Made by a program: the position numbers and the translations under genes. From Bacillus_I endophytica_A (GTDB lineage Bacteria > Bacillota > Bacilli > Bacillales > Bacillaceae_H), in NCBI RefSeq assembly GCF_026790145.1, contig NZ_JALAMS010000003.1, positions 186,001 to 250,000 on the forward strand: a stretch of DNA of 64,000 nucleotides. Reading direction: 5' to 3'. Below, in pieces: positions 35,992 to 43,908 of this stretch (position 1 is the stretch's first letter; each line of letters opens with the position of its first letter). The notes below the pieces were generated by a model that was not told the DNA's origin, searched no databases, and was given only the letters and a program-made list of their open reading frames with translations.

Positions 35992-36020
35992 CTTAATAAG
36001 TAGAAAGATAAACCCTTATT
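35992..36020. repeat. Inverted repeat, possible minus-strand terminator
   Basis: AATAAGGGT (35992-36000) pairs with ACCCTTATT (36012-36020). A U-rich tract follows only on the minus strand, where no gene needs it, so its job is unclear. Confidence 0.4.
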
Positions 36021-36128
36021 CAACAATAAAAGTGCCTCTATGACAAAATAACCCGGTTTCAAAACCAGTATATATATGAAACAATAGAATTACAAAAATT
36101 AACTATTTAAATAAGGAGTGCAGTTAAA

Positions 36129-36407
36129 ATGTCAAACATCGTTTCATTTAATCTAGCGGGAAGTCGGTTAACTCTTAAGGAAATGACGTATTTGTACAAG
36201 CTTACGAAAACACATGGGTGCAAAATTTTCTTCTACAAAGATTTAGAGATTTGTAATGTTGCAGAGTTAACAAAACTTGTTCCTTTTATATTAACAGCTA
36301 AGAAAACACAAGAAACTTACGTTGTTGTTGAAGGAGAAGACATTTCAGCTGTGGCAGATAAAGTATCAAAACTATTAGAAAAACAAGAGCAACTTGCAAG
36401 CGTTTAA
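36129..36407 (+). CDS. HPr-fold protein lacking the phosphorylation sites
   Basis: The 92-residue protein aligns without large gaps to HPr over its whole length, for example the C-terminal VVVEGEDISAVADKVSKLLE helix-strand block. The active-site region that is GIHARPA in HPr reads SRLTLKE here, so the phosphorylated His is absent, and the regulatory Ser46 region is also changed. It is therefore not a sugar-phosphotransferase carrier and may be a regulatory or structural relative. GGAG lies upstream of the ATG. The family link is by fold-like similarity only; function unknown. Confidence 0.6.
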   Translation: MSNIVSFNLAGSRLTLKEMTYLYKLTKTHGCKIFFYKDLEICNVAELTKLVPFILTAKKTQETYVVVEGEDISAVADKVSKLLEKQEQLASV

Positions 36408-36442
36408 AATAGCATAGGCTCACTTGTCAAAGGAATGAACAT

Positions 36443-36520
36443 ATGGACACATTAATGATAAAAGAAAAAAGGTGGAATGAATTTTTACATACCGTAAAAT
36501 CAATTCATTCCACCTTTTAG
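36443..36520 (+). CDS. Possible 25-residue ORF overlapping the hairpin
   Basis: An ATG with AAAGGA nine bases upstream opens a 25-codon frame (MDTLMIKEKRWNEF...) ending at TAG, exactly at the end of the 36467-36518 hairpin. No similarity recognised; it may be chance. Confidence 0.2.
   Translation: MDTLMIKEKRWNEFLHTVKSIHSTF
36467..36518. terminator. Long-stem hairpin terminator
   Basis: AAAAGGTGGAATGAATT pairs with AATTCATTCCACCTTTT (17 bp), with A and T ends on the two sides. It probably ends the HPr-like gene transcript. Confidence 0.7.
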
Positions 36521-36849
36521 TATGCGTCAAATCTCCCTTTTTCACCAAAACTCCCCACAAATAGCTAGAAGAACTTCCTGAAAAATGCAAAAAGTTAGGT
36601 ATAAGAGCAAATGGAAATTAAACCATAAAATGATAAAATAAAGATTGTCGAATATTGCAGAAATTTGTCTAGGGAAGGGGTGTGCCTATTTTCCTTCTTG
36701 TTCCCTTATTATTCCTTAACTTAGGTATAAAGAAATAGGAGTGTAGAAGTGGTTTTTGATTTGTAAAGAAAATAAAATATTTGGATGTTTATATAGCTTA
36801 ATCCCTTGCTAGTCAAGGGATTATTAAGTTATCAATCTATTATCATACA

Positions 36850-36877
36850 TTGAATTTACGACAAAATTTGATATAAT
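36850..36877 (+). promoter_or_regulatory. Promoter of the SLH amidase gene
   Basis: TTGAAT (36850-36855), a 16-base spacer and TATAAT (36872-36877) make a good sigma-A promoter about 110 bases before the start codon. Confidence 0.7.
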
Positions 36878-36987
36878 TGGCAAATGAGTTATAACCTATA
36901 AAAATGAGTAAATATTAGTATCTTTAGGTAAGCGGGGCAGCTGTTGTTTTGCGCTGCTATACCAAAAATGAAAGGAGCTATTTTTTT

Positions 36988-38454
36988 ATGTGGAAGAAAG
37001 TTGTTTCTTGTGCAGCAGCAGGTTTTTTACTAGCTTCTGCGCCGCTTCCGTCTGTGCTTGGAGGCAATGCAAGAGAGGCACATGCAGCAGCAAATTTTAA
37101 CGATGTTTCAAGTGGTTTTTGGGCGAGTAAGGAAATTAATTTCTTACATTCAAAAGGAATTATTGAGGGGTATAACAATGGTTCGTTTTTACCTAATAAC
37201 AAAGTTACAAGAGCTCAGGCAGCTAAAATGATTTTAAGTGCTTTAGGGGAAAAAGAACCAACTGTTTCAAACGATGTATTTTCCGATGTTAAAAAAGACC
37301 ATTGGGCAGCGGGATGGATCAGTTTAGCGAAACAAAAAGGGATTATCAGTGGATACGATGATGGTACATTTAAACCGGAAGAAACATTAACAAGAGCGCA
37401 GATGAGTAAACTTCTCGTTAGAACCTTTGAGCAAGAATATGATCTCTCTGTTAAAGATGATACAGTTGAACCGTTTAGCGATGTATGGATTAATCAAGAA
37501 TTTCGTCCGTATGTAAGTAAACTTTATCAACACGGAATTACAACAGGAACTGATAGTACCCACTATAGCCCGTATAACAGCGTGAATCGTGCTCAGTTTT
37601 CTGTATTCTTAAGTAGAACAATTGAACCAAGCTATCGCATTGGCAACGCAGAGAACGGTGATTCGTCCACAACTCCTCCAGCAACAACAAGTACATACGG
37701 AATTGTAAAAACTGATTCTCTCAATATGCGTAGTGGTCCATCTACAAGCAGTGGTGTTGTTGCTTCTTTAAAGAGAGGGATAAAAGTAGACTATCTTGGG
37801 GACCAACAGGGTTATTGGGTAAAAGTACGTTATAATGGACAAACTGGATATGTACATAAGCTCTACTTAAAACTTAAAAATGAGCAAGGAAGCTCTGTAG
37901 CAAACCGAGTGATTGTGCTTGATGCAGGTCATGGTGGAAAAGATCCAGGTGCTAGCGGTAATGGAGTTGTTGAAAAAGAACTTGTGTTAGATGTGGCACA
38001 ACGTGTTCAGAAAAAGCTGGAAGCTGCTGGAGCAACAGTTATTATGACAAGAACTGATGCAGCAACATATCCAGAGCTTAAAGACCGCACAGATCTTGCA
38101 CAAAGCAAGTATGCAGATATGTTTGTTAGTGTTCATGCAAACTCAGCGCCTTCAGCACCTTCTGCAAATGGCTCTGAAGTGTACTATGATACATCTCAAA
38201 ATACTAATGGATCGGAAAGTGCAGTTCTAGCAAAAGAAATTCAAGAACAGTTTGTTTCTTTAGTTGGAATGAACGATAGAGGAACAAAAGATAACGATTT
38301 TTATGTTGTGCGTAATACAGATATGACGAGTGTTCTTGTTGAATTAGGTTTTCTTACAAATTCAGGAGATGCCGCTAAGTTTAAATCTGATTACTATCGC
38401 AATCTTTTTGCAGAAGCAATCTACTTAGGAATTAAGAATTACTACAGCTTATAA
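36988..38454 (+). CDS. SLH-anchored N-acetylmuramoyl-L-alanine amidase
   Basis: The 488-residue protein has a signal peptide (about 1-34), three N-terminal SLH domains (about 35-215; TRAQ, TRAQ, NRAQ), a bacterial SH3 domain (about 235-295, SLNMRSGPSTSSGVV) and an Amidase_3 domain (about 305-488) with zinc ligands in LDAGHGG, VEKELVLD and SVHANS and the catalytic Glu in VELGFLTN. It cuts the amide bond between MurNAc and the stem peptide. The start is ATG 36988: AAAGGAGC lies ten bases before and the signal peptide begins there; an in-frame upstream start (36949) would add 13 non-hydrophobic residues. It stands just upstream of csaB, which makes the polymer modification its SLH domains need. 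Confidence 0.93.
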   Translation: MWKKVVSCAAAGFLLASAPLPSVLGGNAREAHAAANFNDVSSGFWASKEINFLHSKGIIEGYNNGSFLPNNKVTRAQAAKMILSALGEKEPTVSNDVFSDVKKDHWAAGWISLAKQKGIISGYDDGTFKPEETLTRAQMSKLLVRTFEQEYDLSVKDDTVEPFSDVWINQEFRPYVSKLYQHGITTGTDSTHYSPYNSVNRAQFSVFLSRTIEPSYRIGNAENGDSSTTPPATTSTYGIVKTDSLNMRSGPSTSSGVVASLKRGIKVDYLGDQQGYWVKVRYNGQTGYVHKLYLKLKNEQGSSVANRVIVLDAGHGGKDPGASGNGVVEKELVLDVAQRVQKKLEAAGATVIMTRTDAATYPELKDRTDLAQSKYADMFVSVHANSAPSAPSANGSEVYYDTSQNTNGSESAVLAKEIQEQFVSLVGMNDRGTKDNDFYVVRNTDMTSVLVELGFLTNSGDAAKFKSDYYRNLFAEAIYLGIKNYYSL

Positions 38455-38470
38455 CTACAGCTTATAATAG

Positions 38471-38501
38471 AAAAAGAGAAGGAGGAATCCTTCTCTTTTT
38501 T
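38471..38501 (+). terminator. Intrinsic terminator
   Basis: AAAAAGAGAAGGA / TCCTTCTCTTTTTT after the amidase gene; it isolates csaB transcription. Confidence 0.88.
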
Positions 38502-38665
38502 CGTATTTTAATAAGACCATTTCATTGTCCGAGTTTCGACAAAAATTATGGTATCAAAGGTTTAATCCTTTTAGTAAGAGTAGTATAATAAAAAAGTTGA
38601 CGAATTTCAGCTAAAAACAACATTTTATTATAAATACAACAGAAAGTCGGATAATAGGTGCACAC

Positions 38666-39799
38666 ATGATGAGAGTAGGTATTATTGGAAATTACGGGCA
38701 TGACAACAATGGAGATGAGGCCATTTTGTCAGGCATCTTAACACAGTTAAATACATTAGGTATTCGTAAAGGTGAAATTGTCATTTTTAGTAACAATCCA
38801 AGCAATACAGAGTCTCGTTACAACATCAAGGCAGTTCCTCTTTTACATAAGAAAGGTAACTTTATTCTCTCTGTCCTTCATACTGTCAAGCAAAGTTTTA
38901 AAATTATGAAAGACCTTGACTTACTTATTATTGGCGGCGGTGGTCTCTTAATGGATATGTATAAGAGAGATGCGCCTCTTTATAGTACGCTCGGTTTACT
39001 CGGATACTATGCTAAGTGTAAGGTAGTGATTTATGGAGTAGGAGCTGGCCCTATTACAACAAAGGCAGGAAAGTTTTTTATTAAAACATTAGCAAATAAA
39101 GCAGACTCTATCTCAGTAAGAGATGTAAAGTCTAAAGAGTTATTAAAGGACATTGGAATCCGAAAAGAGATTGACATTATCGGAGACCCTGCCTTTGCTA
39201 TTGAACCAGTTCGCAAAAGAAGTAAAACAAATGAGCTTAAAAAAGTAGCTGTTACAGCTGTTCCTTACTTTAGTAAACAATATTGGCCACAGCGAGATGA
39301 CAGTAAATATGAGTCCTATGTAAAAGGTATGGCTCAAAATCTAGATGAACTTATTGAAAAAAAGGGCGCCATTGTCACATTTTTCTCAACGAAGTACCCT
39401 CAAGATGTTGAGGTTACAAGAGAGATTTATGATATGATGACATATAAACAGTTTGTCCATCTTGAAGATGAAAACTTGCACCCAGACGAAATTGTTAAGC
39501 TTTGTGCAGAGCAAGACTTAATTATCGGGACTAGACTTCATTCTTTAATTTTGTCAGTTGTGGCAAGTACACCTGTGCTTGGCGTTGGTTATCATCATAA
39601 GGTGGAGCACTTTCTTCAAGCGCTTGGCAAGGAAGAATATTTTGTAGAGATTGGGGCTTTACAAGAAAAAGATACTTTCCTGCAAAAAGTGCAAGCAATG
39701 ACAAGACAGTGGGATGAGACACAGTGTGCTTATGAAGATCTTTCTGAAACTTTCGCACAGCGTGCTGCAAAAGGGTTAGAAAAGTTAGCGAGAAAATAA
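38666..39799 (+). CDS. csaB: Polysaccharide pyruvyl transferase CsaB
   Basis: The 377-residue protein has the pyruvyltransferase layout: GNYGHDNNGDEAIL at the N-terminus, IIGGGGLLMDMY, the VIYGVGAGPI block, and a C-terminal GTRLHSLI motif with an essential-type Arg/His pair. CsaB adds ketal pyruvate to secondary cell-wall polysaccharide, the modification bound by SLH domains; it is thus the key partner of the seven SLH-protein genes to the left. It heads a five-gene operon (GT4, Alg14-like, Alg13-like, MurJ-family) with short gaps. The start is ATG 38666 or the next codon; the ribosome-binding site (TAGGTG) is weak. A TATAAT lies at 38584-38589. Confidence 0.94.
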   Translation: MMRVGIIGNYGHDNNGDEAILSGILTQLNTLGIRKGEIVIFSNNPSNTESRYNIKAVPLLHKKGNFILSVLHTVKQSFKIMKDLDLLIIGGGGLLMDMYKRDAPLYSTLGLLGYYAKCKVVIYGVGAGPITTKAGKFFIKTLANKADSISVRDVKSKELLKDIGIRKEIDIIGDPAFAIEPVRKRSKTNELKKVAVTAVPYFSKQYWPQRDDSKYESYVKGMAQNLDELIEKKGAIVTFFSTKYPQDVEVTREIYDMMTYKQFVHLEDENLHPDEIVKLCAEQDLIIGTRLHSLILSVVASTPVLGVGYHHKVEHFLQALGKEEYFVEIGALQEKDTFLQKVQAMTRQWDETQCAYEDLSETFAQRAAKGLEKLARK

Positions 39800-39819
39800 T
39801 ACAGTGCGGTGATACGAAA

Positions 39820-40914
39820 ATGAAACCGAAAAAATTACTAGTATTAAGTAATATGTACCCAAGTAAAGAGGCTTTAACATTTGGCATTTTTGTTAAAAAT
39901 CAAGTGAATGCATTAAGAGAACAGGGACTAGAAGTAGATGTAGTAGCAGTTCAAAACCCAAATATGGGAAAAGCAAATGTATTGAAAAAGTATGGAAAAT
40001 GGGCGCTCCAAACAGCAGGTAACTTGCTTACAAAAGGGCGTTCTTATGATGCTGTTCATGCTCATTACGTATTTCCAACAGGGGTGTTAGCCCTTTTATA
40101 TAAGAAATTATTTAAATGTAGAATGATTATAACAGCTCATGGTGGAGATATTGATAAAATGGCGAAAAAATCTCCGCGTATTCGTAAGTGGACGGCAAAG
40201 ATATTAAGAGAAGCAGATCATGTTATTGCAGTTGGAAATGAGCTTTATGAAGAGATTCATGAAAGCTTTCATGTTCCAAAAGAAAAGCTCTCTATTATTA
40301 ATATGGGCGTGAATCGAGAAGTGTTCAAACCTACAGACCAAGCAGTAGCTCGAGAGAAGTTAGATTTGTTGCAGAATGAGCATATTTTCTTGTTTGTGGG
40401 CAATTTGATTAAGCAAAAGGGACTAATGGATCTTGTTCAAGCTTATGAGAAACTTCCAAAGGATAATAAACGTCTCATTTTAATGGGAGCAACAAAAGAT
40501 GTTCGTTTTAGAGAAGAATTGGAAGCTTACATTAAAGATCATAATGTAGGGAATGTAGATATCTTGGAACCTCGAGCACAACAAGAGGTTGCATTATGGA
40601 TGAGTGCTGCAGATGCCTTTGTATTGCCATCTCATATTGAAGGGTTTGGTCTTGTTGCGTTAGAAGCAATGAGCTGTCATACGCCTGTTGTGGGCACAAA
40701 TGTAGGTGGTCTGCGTTATTTATTAAATGAAGACAGCGGTATATTAGTAGAGCCGCAAAATGTTTCATCGCTTTTTGAAGGAATGAATAAAGTGTTGACT
40801 GATGTTTCTTCTAGAGAACAATTGATTTCAAATGGCGAGAAAAGAGCACAAGAGAATGATCAACAAACGTTAATACGGAAAGTAATCAACGTTTATTCTC
40901 CTCTTGGAGGGTAG
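39820..40914 (+). CDS. GT4-family glycosyltransferase
   Basis: The 364-residue protein is a GT-B enzyme. The N-terminal half has the VHAHYVFPTGVLALL acceptor-side motif; the C-terminal half has FVGNLIKQKGLMDLV and the donor-binding EGFGLVALEAMSC motif with the E-x7-E pattern. It probably adds a sugar to a lipid-linked wall polysaccharide intermediate on the inner membrane face. It lies 20 bases after csaB and three bases before the Alg14-like gene, in the operon that ends with a MurJ-family flippase. The ribosome-binding site is weak (GGTGAT). Sugar and linkage unknown. Confidence 0.88.
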   Translation: MKPKKLLVLSNMYPSKEALTFGIFVKNQVNALREQGLEVDVVAVQNPNMGKANVLKKYGKWALQTAGNLLTKGRSYDAVHAHYVFPTGVLALLYKKLFKCRMIITAHGGDIDKMAKKSPRIRKWTAKILREADHVIAVGNELYEEIHESFHVPKEKLSIINMGVNREVFKPTDQAVAREKLDLLQNEHIFLFVGNLIKQKGLMDLVQAYEKLPKDNKRLILMGATKDVRFREELEAYIKDHNVGNVDILEPRAQQEVALWMSAADAFVLPSHIEGFGLVALEAMSCHTPVVGTNVGGLRYLLNEDSGILVEPQNVSSLFEGMNKVLTDVSSREQLISNGEKRAQENDQQTLIRKVINVYSPLGG

Positions 40915-40917
40915 AAA

Positions 40918-41403
40918 ATGGGAAGAAAGAAAAACAAACAAAAGAAAGTCTTATTTATTGCTTCTGTTGGTGGACACTTAACACAGCTCTTACAGTTAAA
41001 ACCACTGTTTCAAAAATACGATTATCATATTATTACAGAACGCTCTGTTATTACAGAAGCCCTTCAAAAGGAATATAAAATGTCCTTTCTTGTATATGGG
41101 GCTCGTAACTATTTGTTTCGATACTTATTTAAGTTCACTTATAACTGCTTCAAATCGCTGTATCTATTCTTAAGAGAAAAGCCTGATGTTATCGTAACAA
41201 CAGGAGCTCATACAGCTGTTCCAATGTGCTATATCGCAAAGCTATTCGGAAAGAAAGTTATCTTTATAGAAAGCTTCGCAAAAACAACGACTCCAACAAT
41301 ATCAGGACGTCTTGTTTATCCGATTGCTGACTTGTTTATCGTGCAGTGGGAAACGATGAAAGTACATTATCCAAAAGCAGTGCATGGAGGTTCAATCTAT
41401 TGA
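40918..41403 (+). CDS. Alg14/PssD-like glycosyltransferase subunit
   Basis: The 161-residue protein carries the Alg14-type N-terminal fold: FIASVGGHLTQLLQL, a DVIVTTGAHTAVPMCYIAK region and KVIFIESFA. Alg14-like proteins form the membrane-associated acceptor half of a two-part GT-B enzyme and need an Alg13-like partner, encoded by the next gene. GGAGGG overlaps the end of the previous gene, and its own stop overlaps the next start (TTGA), a sign of tight coupling for 1:1 synthesis of the two halves. Confidence 0.88.
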   Translation: MGRKKNKQKKVLFIASVGGHLTQLLQLKPLFQKYDYHIITERSVITEALQKEYKMSFLVYGARNYLFRYLFKFTYNCFKSLYLFLREKPDVIVTTGAHTAVPMCYIAKLFGKKVIFIESFAKTTTPTISGRLVYPIADLFIVQWETMKVHYPKAVHGGSIY

Positions 41404-41894
41404 TTTTAGTTGTCTTAGGAACTCATGAGCTCCCTTTCACAAGGCTTCTAGAAGCTGTTGAAGAAGCAATAGAAGCAGGATTAATTCAAGAGGATGTTAT
41501 TGTTCAAGTCGGACATACACCATTTAATTCAAAACATATGAAGCTTATCGATTTTACAAGCTATGATGAAATGGATCGCTTGTACGATGAAGCAAGAGTC
41601 ATTATTACTCATGGTGGCACAGGATCAATTACATCAGGTCTTAAAAAAGGAAAGACATTAATTGCAGCTCCTCGGCTTATTAAATATGGTGAGCATAATG
41701 ATGATCATCAGCTTGAGATTGTTAATCAATTTTCAAGAACAGGTCACCTTATTCCTTGGACAGATGAAGATAATTTTGAAGAGGTCCTTCAAAGAGCTGC
41801 TCACTTTACACCACAGCCTTTTTATAGTGGGAAAAATAACATTCTCTCATTGATCGAATCATTTATAGATGAGAATGTGAAGGGAAAGAACTAA
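41400..41894 (+). CDS. Alg13/PssE-like glycosyltransferase subunit
   Basis: The 164-residue protein is the donor-binding half of the Alg13/Alg14 enzyme: VVLGTHELPFTRLLEAVE at the N-terminus and THGGTGSITSGLKKGKT with NDDHQLEIVNQF in the nucleotide-sugar site. The start is TTG at 41400-41402, overlapping the preceding stop as TTGA, with GGAGG nine bases upstream. An ATG at 41346 in the same frame would add 18 residues with no family match and no ribosome-binding site. Together with its partner it adds a sugar to a lipid-linked precursor, probably of the csaB-modified polysaccharide. Confidence 0.88.
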   Translation: MILVVLGTHELPFTRLLEAVEEAIEAGLIQEDVIVQVGHTPFNSKHMKLIDFTSYDEMDRLYDEARVIITHGGTGSITSGLKKGKTLIAAPRLIKYGEHNDDHQLEIVNQFSRTGHLIPWTDEDNFEEVLQRAAHFTPQPFYSGKNNILSLIESFIDENVKGKN

Positions 41895-41898
41895 GGGT

Positions 41899-43422
41899 AT
41901 GTCAAAAAAATCGCTTTTAGCTGTAATAGGCGTTGTGGCTCTACTCAATATTCTTTCCCGTTTTTTTGGTTTTTTTAGGGAAGCAGTTATTGGATATCAA
42001 TTTGGAACATCAGATAAGGCTGATTCTATTATATTAGCCTACACGATTCCAATGTTCCTTTATACTGTATTAGGAGGAGCTATTACAACGGCTTTTATTA
42101 GCATTTATAAAAAGATGACTAAAGAAGACGAAAAGCGTCAATTTCAAGAAGTGCTGTTTACTTATACATGTATTGGTATGGCTTTTTTGTCTCTTTTACT
42201 TGTTGTTTTTGCAGGCTCAATTGTACAGGTTCTTTTTCCAGGTCTTTCTGCAAAAACGGAAGAGACAACTGTTTACCTATTTAGATGGATGGCTCCGTCA
42301 TCTCTTTTTCTTGTGTTGTCAATGTGGCTAACAGGAATTCTAAATATTTATAATCGGTTCTTTATGCCAGCATGTTCAACATTAGCTAACAATGCTGGTT
42401 TTGTTGTACTCGTACTTATTCTGTACCCTTTCCTTGGAATCGATGCTTACAATGTAGGAGCTCTTGCAGGCGCAATTGTAATGTGTATTTTGTTAGCTAT
42501 TGAAATTAAAAAGTATAATATCATGACATTCCGTTTTCGCTTAAGTATGAAAGAAGGAGCGTATGTCCAACGGTTTTTTAGAATGATGATTCCCATTTTG
42601 TTAGGAGGAGCAACACTACAGTTTTATTTTTTAATTCAGCGTATGTTTGCTTCTGATTTAAGCGAAGGGGTCATTGCAGCTTTAAACTATGCTTCAAAGC
42701 TTGTTCAGCTACCACAAGTAGTTCTAATGACAGCTGTTACAACCGTTATTTATCCAAAACTTGCAGGTGAAGCATCTAAAGGAAATAGTGAAGGTGTCAA
42801 TCTGATGTATGAAAAAGGGTTAAAAGCGCTTCTTTTATGCATTGGAGGGGCTACAATTTTTGTTTATGTATATGCCCATGAAATTATTGAAGCTGTATTT
42901 CAATATGGTTCTTTCACAGAAGATTCTACAATGCTTACAGCAACGCTTTTGAAATGGTTTGTTATTGGAATGTTCGCACATGGAGCAAATGTTTATGTGA
43001 CGCGCTTTTTCTATGCTTTAGAGCGTCCATTCTTCCCGGTAGTAAGTGGGGTTATTGCTGTTTTTGTAATCAACGTTAGCCTTATCTATCTGTTTATGGA
43101 AAGCATGGGAGCTAGTGGTGTTGCTTTAGCAACAACCATCAGTGCATTTGTTCAATTTATGGCTCTTATTATTGTTGGAAAAGGGAAACTAGGGCTTAGT
43201 ATACGCAGCTCTCTATTAAGCGGTTCTATTTGGATTTTTCTTCTGTTGCTCACAGTTGTTACAGTTCTTATAGGGTGGGGATTACCTATTGAAAACAGCA
43301 TAGGACGTCTCATTATAGGAGGAATCCTTTTTGTCATCACTGTGTTGTTAGCTGGTGCAGTTACTAAAATCCCTGAGATTTCTTTTTTCTTCAATAAAAT
43401 GAAGCGCAAAGTGATAAAATAG
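41899..43422 (+). CDS. MurJ/MviN-family flippase (csaB operon)
   Basis: The 507-residue membrane protein has about 14 helices, with NILSRFFGFFREAVIGYQFGTS near the N-terminus and LPQVVLMTAVTTVIYPKLA in the middle, typical of MurJ-like proteins. It ends the csaB operon, four bases after the Alg13-like gene. A lipid-linked wall polysaccharide repeat unit is the likely cargo, but lipid II flipping cannot be excluded; another homologue is at 319-1848. The two are only moderately alike and serve separate operons. Confidence 0.87.
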   Translation: MSKKSLLAVIGVVALLNILSRFFGFFREAVIGYQFGTSDKADSIILAYTIPMFLYTVLGGAITTAFISIYKKMTKEDEKRQFQEVLFTYTCIGMAFLSLLLVVFAGSIVQVLFPGLSAKTEETTVYLFRWMAPSSLFLVLSMWLTGILNIYNRFFMPACSTLANNAGFVVLVLILYPFLGIDAYNVGALAGAIVMCILLAIEIKKYNIMTFRFRLSMKEGAYVQRFFRMMIPILLGGATLQFYFLIQRMFASDLSEGVIAALNYASKLVQLPQVVLMTAVTTVIYPKLAGEASKGNSEGVNLMYEKGLKALLLCIGGATIFVYVYAHEIIEAVFQYGSFTEDSTMLTATLLKWFVIGMFAHGANVYVTRFFYALERPFFPVVSGVIAVFVINVSLIYLFMESMGASGVALATTISAFVQFMALIIVGKGKLGLSIRSSLLSGSIWIFLLLLTVVTVLIGWGLPIENSIGRLIIGGILFVITVLLAGAVTKIPEISFFFNKMKRKVIK

Positions 43423-43448
43423 CCGGAGATTTTCTGCGGCTATTTTTT
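43417..43448 (+). terminator. csaB operon terminator
   Basis: AAATAGCCG / CGGCTATTTTTT directly at the end of the flippase gene. Confidence 0.88.
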
Positions 43449-43908
43449 ATGGAAAAATATCTTCGGTCAGAATAGCTGTAAAAATGATGATCTAAGTGAG
43501 CTTTATTATGATTCTATTATTCAGAAAAAAAAGATAGAATTTTGACAGATTAAGAGAAAAAGATTATAGTTTTGTAGAGAGAATAAATTCCTATAAAAAC
43601 AGCGGTAAGATCCAAAAGTCTAATTAAAAAGGATTTTAGTTACGTTAGTTTTATAATGTCATAGAATTTTTAAATTTTTAGAGCTAAAAATCTTATTTAA
43701 GTCATAGATTCTATGTGGTATAATCCTTTTGGTAACTGAAAATCTTCATTGTTAGACCTTTTTATTGGTCAAAAATGCTCTGTAGCTACAAAGAAGTTAC
43801 AAAACCTGTATAAAAAGACAAAAAAGTGTCTTGTAATACTAACCAATTGAAGATGTTAAGTATTGATTAAGAATTGATTTGGTTAAGATAAGCCTGAGGA
43901 GGGTCTAC
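43423..43908 (+). other. 486-base intergenic region with structured tagO leader
   Basis: The first part is AT-rich without features beyond the terminator. An extended -10 promoter lies at 43716-43724. The 180-base leader after it can form GACC/GGTC, GTAGC/GTTAC and AAGACA/TGTCTT hairpins, closed by a long-range pairing of ATCTTCA (43742-43748) with TGAAGAT (about 43850-43856). There is no ORF with a ribosome-binding site. Confidence 0.5.
43716..43724 (+). promoter_or_regulatory. tagO promoter (extended -10)
   Basis: TGGTATAAT with a weak -35, TTTAAG (43696-43701), at 17 bases. Transcription should start near 43731. Confidence 0.65.

Larger units (their letters stand above)
36408..36987. other. 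580-base intergenic region before the SLH amidase
   Basis: It contains a strong 17-bp hairpin (36467-36518), a short possible ORF overlapping it (36443-36520), an inverted repeat (TAATCCCTTG / CAAGGGATTA, about 36799-36823) and a sigma-A promoter (36850-36877). No other gene is seen. Confidence 0.65.
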
